A stretch of DNA of 64,000 nt, taken from positions 5,531,682 to 5,595,681 of the forward strand of contig NC_045151.1 of the NCBI RefSeq assembly GCF_008831285.2. Direction: 5' to 3'. Position 1 is the stretch's first letter. The number at the start of each line of letters is the position of its first letter. This stretch comes from Nymphaea colorata (Eukaryota; Streptophyta; Magnoliopsida; Nymphaeales; Nymphaeaceae). The notes beneath the pieces were generated by a model. The model saw only the letters and a program-made list of their open reading frames with translations, was not told the DNA's origin and searched no databases. This document shows positions 43,921 to 55,120 of the stretch, piece by piece. Position numbers and translations under genes: made by a program.

Positions 43921-46150
43921 AAAATTGGATCCAAACCCAAAACTTGTGATCATGATTTGTGAGATATTATTTCATTTCATCGATATGTTGCCTAATGTGG
44001 TGTCGTGTTGGCCAATGTAGACTGATTTGGCCGATGCCGGCCTAAAGTTTGGTTATTTGATAAAGGGGGCAGTTTCAGCCGCCTTATAAATTTGTTCTTT
44101 CCCTAACTAGAGTGCAGTGGTGGTTCAGGCTCATTAAGGCCGGGATCGATAAAACAACTTCCATACTGGTGCTTGTCTTATCAATCCTGAAATTTCATCA
44201 TCATGACATTGATAATATCCATGAGCCATTATCTACCTTGTTTTTCTTGTTCATAAATATCATGAGGATTCTCAAAACATGTGAAAAAGCACCTTAAGCT
44301 TCATCAGCTTTCTGTATGCATGACAACACTCAGCGTTACTGATTGTGTGGCACAATGTGGTCTGCATATGCTTGTTTCCCATTCTTGGATACTCAATTCT
44401 TTCAACTTGCTCTTGTCTCAAGGAAAAGCAAGTGGGATTGTAGTCTTGCTTATTCATCAGTAAAAATGTAAAAGATGTATGAAATATAAACTAATGAAGA
44501 AGCTGCAGAATGGGGAACATAATTTGTACTTGTTCATTATATGCTTTGTACCCTGGCCAAAGAATCGTCTTCTTGCTTGGCTTAGTTATGGTGAAAATTT
44601 TGTTCTTTTGATATTTTTGATGCAGTGAGCTTTTTTGTCAACAACTTTTCAATAAGCTTTGAGCTACATGTTCTTTACTTTTTGGAACTTGATAAAACCA
44701 AAATTCTCACTTCGTGTTTATCGTGATTGATATGTCTCCCTTCTCTCACTTGAACATCTGAAAACTGAGTTGAGTGCCATGAAAGTGCTGAACTTTTAGA
44801 TAGCAACAATGAATTTTGCTCAATTGATTAGTATCAAAGGACAGGTAACGCCTATGGAACTTTCTGCCCCACTTCTTGCATCCATGCTGTATAGTTACAT
44901 AGTTGTTAATTTCACTGTTCAGAATGCTGCTATTTTTTATCAATTGACCAAAAGGAATTCTGGTAGTATGGTGGCGTGGTTGTGGTTTTGTTTCTAACCC
45001 ATTTCTTCAGCTGATAGTAACCTAAAGGCTTCTGGAGCAAATATTATCTATATTGGCTTGTAAAGCAGATATTTGTCAGGCTTAGATAGTTGCTAAATTA
45101 TGAACTCTACCCTGCAATTGATTATACAGCTGATAATGCTAAGGATATATGTATTTCTTAAACCTCATTTCCTTCTCCAAAAGAGAAAAGATACCTTGTA
45201 GATGTTACTTTTGTCTGGCTTTTGTTTTATATAAGAGGAAAAGTTTATGAATCAAGCACTAGAAGTCATAACCTCTGACTGATCCATCTCATTGTAATTT
45301 GTGAACTCTTGCATGTTCATTAAATTTGTCAAAATTTGCAGTATTGCTTGATTTTTTTTTTTACTTTTGTACCTTATGTCACAATAAAAGAAATATTGAT
45401 TTGGCTTCTCTGTTGCTTACCTGATACCCTCACATAACAAAAATAAAACTTTTAGTGCCATTGTCATTTTTTTGTGTGGTGGTTTGTTATTTTTAATTTA
45501 TTACTAACGTCAATATGCACCTAATTTCACTAGCCAATTAAGATGCTGAGAAAGACGTGGATTTAGTTTCACTTGACCTGGTAGATGAGCAATGAGCAGA
45601 AGAGAGGTGTTAAAAAGCATTTAACTTGTTTGGATTTTTTTTTCCTCTGTTTTCTTCTGTTTGTGTCTGCTATTGTTTTAGAACTAGAATCTTCTGCATG
45701 AGTTTTGCATGAAAGAATGAGTTGTTGATTCCGCTTTCCTTACACTTGCATTACAAGTATAGGCCGGACGTCTTCTTTGAAATTGTTTCTTTTAGGTCTT
45801 TGCTCCAGAAGTAGGTAATTTTGTATTTCACAATGAAAAGATGAATCATTTCTTGTCTTCTGTTTCGCTATAATGAATAGTTTGATAAGACAATGTGTGA
45901 ATCATGATTAGTTGTCCTGGACTATACTTGTAATGCATGCTAAAGTTAGGCTATAATGCATGCTAAAGTTAAAACTATTTACAAACTTTTTGGTTGCAAT
46001 AGGCCTCAGCTTGTGTCATGCAACTGCAGAAATGGTCATCCCGAAAGACTTGAGATAATCCAGTTTAAGGCACTTTAAATTAATTTCCTGGAAGCTATTT
46101 GAAATTGACGATGAAAAAAGTCCTTTTTGGCTATGTATTCCTTTCTGCAG
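43921..46150 (+). other. T-rich stretch, possibly introns of the BBR-like gene relic
   Basis: Plus-strand T-rich composition resembles plant intron sequence up to the acceptor CTTTCTGCAG at 46150. I looked for the acidic N-terminal exons expected of BIG BROTHER-related proteins and found none. Short frames such as 44809-44997 are not recognised. Confidence 0.35.
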
Positions 46151-46355
46151 GATGTGTGGCAGGAGGTTGACCCAGATGAGCTATCATACGAGGTTTGCTC
46201 TTGTAGCTCAAGCTTAGCTAGTTTCCTTTTTCCTAAATAGTATCTACTGAGGTTTTTGTTTCATACCAAATTTAATTACTGGCGCTGGGTGAAGGTGTTG
46301 GAGCTCAGAGCAGAGGACCGTCTATAGATATGATTGATTCCTTTCCTTCTTCTAT
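46151..46355 (+). pseudogene. BIG BROTHER-related RING E3 ligase exon fragment
   Basis: A precise 14-codon exon (46151-46192) reads DVWQEVDPDELSYE between CTTTCTGCAG and GTTTGC. This is a conserved segment before the RING domain in plant BIG BROTHER-related ubiquitin ligases. About 80 bases on (46276) LLALGEGVGAQSRGPSIDMI resembles the next exon (consensus LLALGE-VGTESRGLS). Its AG acceptor is gone, and similarity then fades to a stop. The RING exon is not in the window. A decayed gene copy is likelier than a live gene. Confidence 0.68.
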
Positions 46356-46859
46356 TTATAATCAACCGACCCACGTAAATACTTATTTGCCTTGAAGTTG
46401 AGTTTTCGAAGAAAATTGATGGCTGTAAAGCCTAAACTCATTTCTGCCATTTTCTATGATTTGTTTAAGCCCTTGTCTGCACATGCTATTTGTGTGGTTA
46501 AGGTCTGTGGACCATTGGTTTAGTTTTGGATCGAAGCATTAGAGGTTTATAAACTAGCATTGCCATCAAATCAAATTTTGTACCAAAGTCCTTTCGTTTT
46601 ATTGTGAAATTATATTTGCATTTTATCTTGATCACCAATATATATTACATAGACATATATAACGGGAATATTGGAAACCCGTATTGAGTGGACAGTGAAA
46701 TGAATTACTTGTCTGCTCGGAAAGGCCATTTTTAGTGTGGTCCCTTGGCCATGCGAGTGTTCTAACTGCCAGTTGAAAGCAAGTTGACTTTCAGGAAGTT
46801 CTTGTTGAACGGCTGGAGTTTAAGATTAGGAATTATATTTGAGCGAGTAGCTTTGTAGG

Positions 46860-47180
46860 TTTACCACCGTGACCATTATCACCATTTTGTATCCCTTGTA
46901 TAGCCAGGCTCTATCAACGGTCGTTAGCACCGACATTCTAGGATACAGCGGTCAGTTTGGTGCTGGTATAGCCAGTTAATGCGGTGGTAAAATCGCTGGT
47001 ATTGTTAGGCTATAACTGTGGACCATTTCACCACTGTAGCGTTACACCGGTGGTAAGAATCGCCTGTACTATCGGGAAATTATAGCGGTGATTGTTATCA
47101 CTGATATAGGCCTATACGGGTGACTCTGAACCCAAGTAGCTATACCGGTGATTTTATCACCGTTGTAAATCTATACTAGT
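46860..47180. repeat. Array of degenerate CACCGGT/ACCGGTGAT inverted motifs
   Basis: Recurring TACCACCG, CCGGTGGTAA, AGCGGTGATTG, CACCGTTGTAA and TATAGCCAG/TATACCGGTGA motifs in both orientations. This fits the subterminal repeat region of a large DNA transposon such as CACTA. Clear terminal CACTA repeats were not found. Confidence 0.45.
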
Positions 47181-48349
47181 TGTCTGCTCACCGTTAGTTC
47201 AAAGTGAGATTAGATTTGTTTGTTTAAATGTTGTATTGAGATAGGGTTTTCGTTGTGATTAAAAGCCTGATTTAGGTTTTTTGATGTTTGCATTTTGATC
47301 GACATATCTGAACATCCAAAGATCAGTTTTGGTAAATCCAATTCCATATGATTTGTTGAATGTGATCCAATTGAACTAATTTCACGCTAGAAATCAATGT
47401 TGTGTTAAAACCAAAATATCCTAGCTCGCCACTACAGATGAGTATTTCTTTCTCTGGATTTACAATACTCATGCATTTTCGTCGCTGCCCTCACATCCGA
47501 CATCTCTTAAAGAATAAGGTAATTAATTAGAGTCTCTTTCTCTCACATATAAAAGATCCAACACACTCTCACACACATGCACTCTCTCTCTCTCTCTCTC
47601 TCTTATCGAGAAAAATGAAGCAGTCATGCCCACGAATGGCAAGCATTTGTTCATTGCATGAAGTAGGTGAAAGGATCTCCCTCTCCTTTTCCCTTTGGGT
47701 TCTATCAACCAATGATTTCTAATGGCCCCTCTCTCCTCCAATTTGAGTTGATTTTCTAGTGACCTCACTATAGCGGAACTAGCCTACATTGGTGCAAAAA
47801 AGAAATAGTAAAAATTGGCAACATGCAAAGAAAACTATCATTGTTGTGGCTTGCAGCACCAAAATAGGCAAATACTAAAACTGACGTAGCCATTGATAAG
47901 TTAATGATGAAATGTGCATGTGCCTGTGAAAAGGGTGCTTCACTAGCTGGAAGAGCGTATTTGGAAATTAATAATGTGAATAACATCACAGAAGATAATT
48001 GCAGGGTTGTTAACAATTAACTATCCGTGTTATACATGTTTTTCAGTAAATAGTCTGCACAGCAATGATGCAAGCAATTTTCACTATTGAAGAGTGACAA
48101 TAGTGACACTTTTTATGTGACAGAGAAGGCATTGTCGATCAGATCTTATGAACTTTCACTTTTTTGGGTCACTTCATTGAAAAGCTTAATCATGCTTTCT
48201 TTGGCTCCACAAATAGATGCTAACTTTCTAATGGCAGGTCTTATATAGATATATATATATATATATATATAAAAAAAAGACGTCTAATACCACCAACTGG
48301 CCCGTCCATGTGAACGATCCATTCTTTAATGTTAAAAAAAAATGCCCGA
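47181..48349. other. Intergenic, no gene recognised
   Basis: Contains a (CT)n run at 47581-47602 and a (TA)n run at 48246-48270. The minus-strand frames at 47523-48016 are not recognised. Confidence 0.45.
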
Positions 48350-48740
48350 CGACTGAGCATCTGGCAGATGAGATGGGTCATGGGGAGGCGATGCTTCCCC
48401 GACTTCTTCAATGGGGGTGGCGATCCCCTCCCCCATCGTAGTCTGCCAGCCTCCCCACACTGCGGACAGCTGCCAACAGTCAGCGAGCTGTTCATAGGCA
48501 TGGGGAGTTGTCGGCAGGCTGTCCAGCGGCGTGGGGAGGCCGGTAGACAGCGATGGGGGAGGTGCGAGCCTCCTCCTTGTATTTACATATTTTTTGAAAA
48601 TGTTTGGGCAGGGGAGGCGACGGCCTGCCTTGCCCAAACTTCTTCTTTACATATATAAAAGAAAAAGAAACATAGGGGAGGCCCCATCCCCACCAGCGAT
48701 GATGGGGGAGGCATCGCCTCCCCGGCCCGGCTCACTTTCG
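48350..48740. repeat. GC-rich patch with GGGGAGGC repeats
   Basis: GGGGAGGCGATGCTTCCCC, GGGGAGGCGACGGCC, GGGGAGGCC and GGGGGAGGCATCGCCTCCCC recur in both orientations, giving long overlapping Pro/Arg-rich frames on both strands. It is compositionally unlike its neighbours and probably part of a DNA transposon. Confidence 0.5.
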
Positions 48741-48774
48741 AAATTGATCTCATGCTCACTTTCGAAATTGATCT
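48730..48774. repeat. Perfect tandem 21-mer
   Basis: GCTCACTTTCGAAATTGATC plus T occurs at 48730-48750 and again at 48754-48774, separated by three bases. Confidence 0.85.
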
Positions 48775-48784
48775 GCAATACATG

Positions 48785-48905
48785 CTATTGGCAACGGTTC
48801 TACCGTAGCCAATAGCCCTTGTCAATGAGATCATTGGCAACGACCCTGGTCCTAGCGTATCATTGTCACATTAACTATTGGCAATGGTAGAAGGGGTTGC
48901 CAAAA
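48785..48905. repeat. ATTGGCAACGGT inverted-repeat cluster
   Basis: CTATTGGCAACGGT and ACCGTAGCCAATAG (48785-48815) form a hairpin with a tiny loop. Further ATTGGCAACGACC, ATTGGCAATGG and GGGGTTGCCA motifs follow. A related stretch (GTAGCAACCGTTGG, CTATTGGCATC) lies at 54705-54745, on the other side of copia element 2. Confidence 0.6.
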
Positions 48906-49117
48906 AAAAAAAAAAATCCTTGTGGGAGTGATTTCCTTCACCGCTATAGGTTTCTTTTTTCCTTTGAAAATGAAACAATGCTGCTCGTATAGCAGGTAAA
49001 CCTGATTTTTTGCATTTAAAAGTACAATGATTTAAAATAGATAATCTAGCTTGGTACCAACAAAACAAACCAAAAACATAGACTATCAACACCAATACTT
49101 GTGTATGTGATGCAACT

Positions 49118-49448
49118 TATTAAAGATAATGATCACCACAAGGAAGCTGCGGTGGATAAGGATCAACACAAGGCAGCTGTGGTGGCCAAAACAGTTGCCG
49201 ATATAGTTGATCAGAAAATTAAGAAAGGAGATCAAATGTGTAACAAGTAAATCGCCAAGATATTGACAACAATTGTGATCCTAAAAATAAGGAAACAGTT
49301 GAACTTTCAAATTGTGTATCCCTTTAAAAATCAATAGAACCTCTCATACAAACGATTGAGGTGTGAGAGGGAAACTGCTTAGTCATGGATGTAGACTCAA
49401 TCCTGAGTCCAACGACATTACATTGTCTTTTTTGTGTCTCCTCTTTTA
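49118..49448 (+). repeat. 5' LTR of copia element 2
   Basis: 331 bases. Compared with the 3' copy it has scattered substitutions, such as AACAGTTGAACTTTC versus GCCGCCGAACCTTCC, and one small insertion near the start. Confidence 0.9.
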
Positions 49449-49462
49449 TGGTATCAAAGCCA
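49449..49462 (+). promoter_or_regulatory. Primer-binding site of copia element 2
   Basis: TGGTATCAAAGCCA matches the initiator-Met tRNA complement (TGGTATCAGAGC) with one change and abuts the LTR with no spacer. Confidence 0.8.
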
Positions 49463-49596
49463 AAGCTCTAAGGCATGAAGCTCCTTCAACCATTCATAAA
49501 TAGCAGAAAACACGAACAATCATACATTAGAGTCTGCTACAGCAGACGCATCACAAAATACAGGTCAGATCTTTCTTGTGCTTCCTGTGCCTACAA

Positions 49597-50460
49597 ATAT
49601 GCAGTATCTCCTTTCCATTAAGCTTGCATCAGATAAGTATTTGATTTGAGAATCACAGTTCATGTCTCTCTTTAAGAGTTATAATCTTATGGGTTTCCTA
49701 TATGGTAAACAACCATGCCCATCTGAATGGATAGATGACAACAATGGCTTAAAACGACGCAATCCGAAATGTGATGACTGGTATAGATTGGATCAACTTT
49801 TATTAAGTTGGATCCTCTCGTCTTTAACTGATCTTGTTCGTAGTCATGTTGTGGGACTCTCTTCTTCCCATGAATTATGGAATGCTCTTAGGCATATGTA
49901 TGCTGCTCGATCAAGAGCTAGAACTTAGCAATTGAAAAGCGAATTCCAGAATTTAAGAAAAGGAACATAAACTATTTGAGAATACTTTTGTAAAGCAAAA
50001 GGTATTGCTCCCCAATTAGCACTAGCATCTAAACGAGTGGATATTGATGATCTGATCACCTGTATTATGGTTGGTTTACCATCAGGTGAATATGGGTCTC
50101 TTAGGATTGTGTTAAATACTAGGGTTGACCCTATTCCTTTGGAAGATTTGCTTGCAATGTTACTTATTCATGAGTCGCAATTGGATGAACCTAATAATCT
50201 CTCTATAGAAAATTCATCAGTGAATTTTACTTTGAAAAAACAAAATTTTGGTGGAAATCGCTTTAAGAATAACAAAGGTCGCGGTTAAAATCAAGATTGA
50301 TCTCCCAAAAATCAGACTTGATCATGCTTTGCTTGTGGAAATAATGGACATATTGCAGCAAATTGTCGCACGGTTTGTCAAGTGCGTCGTCAATCTGGCC
50401 ATGCTGCGTTGAAGTGCAAAACATACAAGCTTCAGAAAATTGATGAAGCTTCATCTATTG
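49597..50460 (+). pseudogene. Copia 2 gag
   Basis: Readable as YLLSIKLASDKYLI, a TGA where Trp is expected, then FMSLFKSYNLMGFLYG, LDQLLLSWILSSLTDLV and, after stops near 49928 and 49975, DDLITCIMVGLPSGEYGSLR. The CCHC knuckle CFACGNNGHIAANC lies near 50328 with correct spacing. It is broken by at least four stops. Confidence 0.82.
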
Positions 50461-50503
50461 AGTACATACCGCTGATGTATATGGTTCATTTGATCATGGT
50501 GGA

Positions 50504-52090
50504 TGGTACCCCAACTCTGGAGCCAGACACCATGTCATGTTAGATTTCAACAACTTGACAATCCCATCCAACTACAATGGTGGGATTAAACACATTAGAA
50601 CCAATGTTTTCTCTCATATTGATTCAAAGTTCATAATGAAAGATATTTTGCATATGCCATCTATCACAAAAAATCTACTTTCAGTACAAAAGTTTACAAA
50701 AGACAATGACGTGTTGCTTGAATTACACACACAGTTTTGTTATGTTAAGGATGCCATGACAGGGCATGTTCTTCTCAAGGATGCCATGACAAGGCATGTT
50801 CTTCTCAAGGAGAACATTGAGCGAGGACTCTACAAGCTGCACTTAGGATCTATTGGGTGTGAACCAGCAACATTACTTGGTGAACGAACTACTTGGTAGA
50901 AATGGCATGAGCGACTTGGGCACCCCTCTATGAAAATTGTGCAGCATGTTCTTCATAAATATGGGCTTCTTTATATTTTTAGTAAATTTGACTCTTTGGG
51001 TGAAGCATGCCAAATGGAGAATAGTCATACTTTACCTTTTTCTAGTTCTACTCATGAAATAAATGACCATTAGATCTTATATATTTTGATGTTTGGGGCC
51101 CTGCGCCCATTGCTTCCATGCAAGGATACTATTACTATGTTAATTTTGTTGGTGGATATTCAAGGTTCACTTGATTATTTGTTATCAAAAGAAAGTCTGA
51201 AGTTTCGTCTATTTTTAAAGACTTTCAAAAACTTGTTGAGAGACAATTTGAACGTCCCATAAAAGCATTTCAAAGTGATTGGAGAGGAGAATTTAGATCA
51301 TTATTCACATACTTAAAGTCATGTGGGATTGATCATCACATTTCATGTCCTCACACACATCAGCAAAACGAAAGAGTAGAGCGAAAACATCATCACATAG
51401 TAGAGACTAGACTCACCTTGCTTGCTCATACTAGCCTTCCTCTCAAGTATTGTGATTTTGCCTTCCTTACAGCTGCATTTCTTATTAACCGACTGCCATC
51501 ACCTGTTACAAACATAAAAAATCTATTTCAGCTTCTCTTTAACCAAAACTCAGACTACACCTTTTTCAAATTTTTTGGGTGTGCTTGTTATCCTCATCTT
51601 CGGCCCTGCAATGCTCATAAACTGCAATACTGAAGTACCAAATGCATATTCTTTGGCTATAGCACCAAACACAAAAGCTATCTTTGCTTGAATCCATCAA
51701 ATTCAAGACTCTACATTTGTCGAAATGTCATTTTTAATGAAAATGTTTTTCCTTATAAAACCATATCTTCCACAAAACCTGAGTCGTCATCTTCTTTAAT
51801 CTCTCCACCAATGGAGTTTCCTTTTCCTAGTTTGGATTTGTCACCAGTACCACCTTCCCTTGTCACTACATCTACTTCCCCAAATGAGCCCATCATTACT
51901 GCACCACTACCATCTTCCCCACTGCAACCACTACCTTAACCATCACCACCATCTCCCCCTACCTTATCCTTATCTCACGAATCCCCACCTCCCTCCATAA
52001 AAACTCACTCCATGATCACTCACCTACAAACTGGATCTCTTAAGCCAAATCCCTGTTACATCACTCACCTTACCGAGCTCCCTTTCGAAA
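50504..52090 (+). pseudogene. Copia 2 protease and integrase
   Basis: The protease block reads WYPNSGARHHVM (50504-50539). The catalytic Asp of the copia DSGA motif is Asn here. The frame stays open to 50899, includes ILHMPSITKNLLSVQKFTKD, and carries an in-frame 30-bp tandem duplication (50750-50809). Integrase follows with WHERLGHPS (50904) and DVWGPAP-like sequence (51089) in interrupted frames. A Pro/Ser-rich spacer runs to about 52090. Confidence 0.82.
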
Positions 52091-53630
52091 CTGAACCTAG
52101 AAACCCAAGCCACTAAACTCTCCCAATGGAACAATGCCATGCTTGAGGAATACAATGCTTTAATGAAAAATAAAACTTAGATTCTAGTTCTGCCCTCTCC
52201 CTCCCAAAATTTTGTTGGCAACAAATGGGTCTATCATATCAAGATAAAAGCTGATGGAAGTATTAACAAAGACAAAGCGCATCTTGTGGCAAAAGGTTGT
52301 ACACAAGAGTCTGACATTGATTATTTTGAGACTTTTAGTCCTGTGATAAAACCCACCATGATTCGAATTGTTCTTACCCTTGCTGTTTCGCAAAAATGGG
52401 TGGTTTGACAATTAAATGTCAACAATGCTTTCTTGCATGGAACTTTATCTAAAGTTGTTTATATGTTACAATCTCAAGGCTTTGTTAACACTCAATATCC
52501 AAATTATGTATCCAAGTTGCAGAAAACTATTTATGGGCTAAAGCAGGTTCCTCGAGCCGAGTTCCAAAGACTTAGTTCATTTCTCATTCACATGGGTTCT
52601 CTGCCTCCAAGATTGACACTTCCCTATTTATTAAATTTATGGGAGCTCTTTCAATTTTTATTCTTATTTATGTTGATGATATATTTATTACTGGAAGCTG
52701 CCCTGCCGCCATCCATCAGCTCATATGCCAAATGGGGTGTGAATTCTCTATAAAAGATCTTGGCCATCTACATTATTTTCTTCGTGTTGAAGCACAATTT
52801 ACACAACAAGGGCTCTTTCTTTCTCAACGTCAGTACATGCAAGTCCTCCTCAAACACAGTGCCATGGTTGATGCTAAGCCCCTTCCTTCATCTTTAGCCG
52901 TTGGAGAAAAGTTGTCTAAGTTTGATGGCACACCACTACTTGATCCTACTCCCTATCACCAAATTGTTGGTACTCTCCAGTATGCTACTCTTACTAGACC
53001 CGATCTTGCTTATGCTACCAACAAGGTCTGCCAATTTATGCCTGTTCCTACCCCAAATCATTGGGCCACCCTCAAACGAATCCTTCATTACATTAAGCAT
53101 ACTCTCCATCTTGGGTTTCTCATTAGGCCATCCTTGTGCTTGTCTCTCACAACATATTCTGATGCCGATTGGGCTGATAATCCTGATGATCGAAAATCTA
53201 CTACTAGCTTTGCTATTTTTTTTAGAGATTCCTTGGTTTCATGGTCTGCAAAGAAGCTAAATACTACTGCAAGATCTAGTACTGAGGCAGAATACAGGGC
53301 ATTGACCTCAAGTGCAGTGGAAGTTCTCTCCATCTCTTATTTCATACAAGAACTTCATCATCCTCTTCCTATTATTCCCCGGATCTTATGTGGCAATATG
53401 GGCGCTGTTCCATTAACTGCCAATCCAATTTTTCACCAACGAACAAAGCAGATTGAAGTCGATATTAATTTCATTTGGGATCATGTGCAACATCATTGTC
53501 TTACAGTTCATCATGTTCCAGCTACTGACCTACTTGCTAATATAATGACCAACCCATTTGCTCGCACCCCATTTGAGACTATTTGTGTCAAGCTTAACGT
53601 TCTTCTGAGGCCGTTCAGCTTGAGGTGGGC
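52091..53630 (+). pseudogene. Copia 2 reverse transcriptase and RNase H
   Basis: RT begins around WNNAMLEEYNALM and continues WVYHIKIKADGSI, AHLVAKGCTQES, TFSPVIKPTMIRIV. A TGA at 52407 precedes QLNVNNAFLHGTL. After a frame change, 52639-53712 is open with the catalytic IYVDDIFITGS, then RNase H with TYSDADWADNPDDRKST, STEAEYRALTSSAVEV and TKQIEVDINFIWDHV. The last third would be functional-looking if joined to an intact front. Confidence 0.85.
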
Positions 53631-53955
53631 TATTGAAGATAACGATCACTACAAGGAAGCTATAAGGATCAACACAAGGCAGCTGTGGTGGCCAAAACTG
53701 TTGCCGATATAGTTGATCAGAAAATTAGGAAAGGAGATCAAATGTGTAACCAAGCAAATCGTCAAGTTATTGACAGCAACTGTGATCCTAAAAATAAGGA
53801 AGCCGCCGAACCTTCCAAATTGTGTATCCCTTTAAAAATCAATAGAACCTCTCACACAAACGATTGAGGTGTGAGAGAGAAGCTGCTTGGTTGTGGATGT
53901 AGACTCAATCCTGAGTCGAACACGTTACATTGTCTTCTTTGTGTCTCCTCTTTTA
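53631..53955 (+). repeat. 3' LTR of copia element 2
   Basis: 325 bases, preceded by the purine-rich TTGAGGTGGGC and ending CTCTTTTA before CAACT. The long RT/RNase H frame runs about 80 bases into it. Confidence 0.9.
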
Positions 53956-53960
53956 CAACT

Positions 53961-55020
53961 AGAGGTGCGCCTAGGTCGTCATATTTAAAAAAATGTCAAA
54001 TACAATTTACAAGAGCAATCAACCGGTGAAATCAGTTGATTCTAATCCTCTTCAACAACTATCACGATCGTCTCAATCATATAAAGGTAATTCTATTGCG
54101 ATCGATCGGCTCAAGTGAGCTTCTGATCGCTGGACAATGAACGATGAATCTAAGCACACAAGGGGCTAAATAGAAACTCAAATCAACAATCAGAATGATT
54201 GATCGGATCTAAAGCACTCGAGCAGTAATTTTCTGCCAGACAACTAGAAGCAAAATGATCAAACTGTAGCAGGGTCGACCGAAGTAGAGGACAGAAATGA
54301 TAGGGACCCTACCGAATTTCAATCTTTTGCAGAACAGAACGAAGTTGCTTCTCAGATTAGTGAAGAGACTGCCTGAGAACAAGTGAAGGAAGAAGAAGAG
54401 CTCTATCCTTGCTTCGACAGATGAAGAGTTCTGATGAGCAGCGCCAAGGAATAGTGCCAGAGTAGCAGCCATAACTGCACGAAGATGCACGCAGGAGAAG
54501 AAACAGAAATAGGGCAGACATCGCATGGAAAGAACCTTCCTCTCCCATTCACTCTCTCTCCCTTCCTCCCTCTCCTCTTTCGTGCGTGCACAAATATTTC
54601 ACATTCGTTCTCTTTCCATTTTCGTGCACGCGTAAATGTTTCACTTAAGAATCAACCCCTGCCACTTATATCTCGAAGGAGGAGCATCTCCTACGGACTG
54701 TGCCCTAAGTAGCAACCGTTGGTAATGAAGCTTACTATTGGCATCTTTTTTTGTTTTTTTTAGAAAAGTAAGTGGGTCGTCCATTATCTCAAGCCAGACG
54801 AGCATTTTGCGATGAAAACTTGCATAAGGAAAGAAAGATTATATATATATAACGCAAGTTAATATAACCCAATTTTGGAAGTATACACCCAAACCTGTAA
54901 TTAATAAAGATATGGTACAGCACCATAAAATTGATCTGCGATTGTATCACTTAAGGCGATTTTCCTGCTTTCTTTTCTTCATCATCTTTTCTCTTATACC
55001 TTCAGTTTTGACCTAAAGCC
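53961..55020. other. Intergenic or element interior right of copia 2
   Basis: No gene recognised. 54480-54620 is pyrimidine-rich, with CGTGCGTGCAC and CGTGCACGCG motifs. 54705-54745 carries the AGCAACCGTTGG/ACTATTGGCATC motif related to 48785-48905. Confidence 0.45.
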
Positions 55021-55029
55021 ATAGTTGGC

Positions 55030-55120
55030 AAACTCAAGAATTGGGTTTGGATTGGCTGACATTTGGGTTGCCAAGTTAGCAAGCCGATCGGCAACTTGGG
55101 CGAGTCAGGCAAAAAAATTT
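55030..55120. repeat. Dispersed MITE-like end, copy C
   Basis: CATAGTTGGCAAACTCAAGA, then TTGGATTGGCTGAC and CAACTTGGGCGAGTC, the clearest of the three copies in the window. Confidence 0.55.

Larger units (their letters stand above)
49118..53955 (+). mobile_element. Full-length Ty1/copia element 2, TA...TA termini
   Basis: A perfect 5-bp target duplication CAACT lies at 49113-49117 and 53956-53960. The LTRs are 49118-49448 and 53631-53955. They start TATTAAAG and TATTGAAG and both end CTCTTTTA, so the termini are TA...TA rather than TG...CA. The primer site TGGTATCAAAGCC directly follows the left LTR. Domains run gag, protease, integrase, RT, RNase H, with stops upstream and an open RT/RNase H end. 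The protease Asp is replaced by Asn. It is inserted between the two ATTGGCAACGGT-type patches. Confidence 0.92.

Noticed and set aside
44112-44997. Short plus-strand frames as upstream exons of the BIG BROTHER-related gene
   Set aside because: They lack the acidic and helical sequence expected of that protein's N-terminus, and no consistent splice phases were found.
48329-48840. Overlapping Pro/Arg/Gly-rich open frames on both strands
   Set aside because: GC-rich GGGGAGGC repeats keep several frames open at once. No start context or homology.
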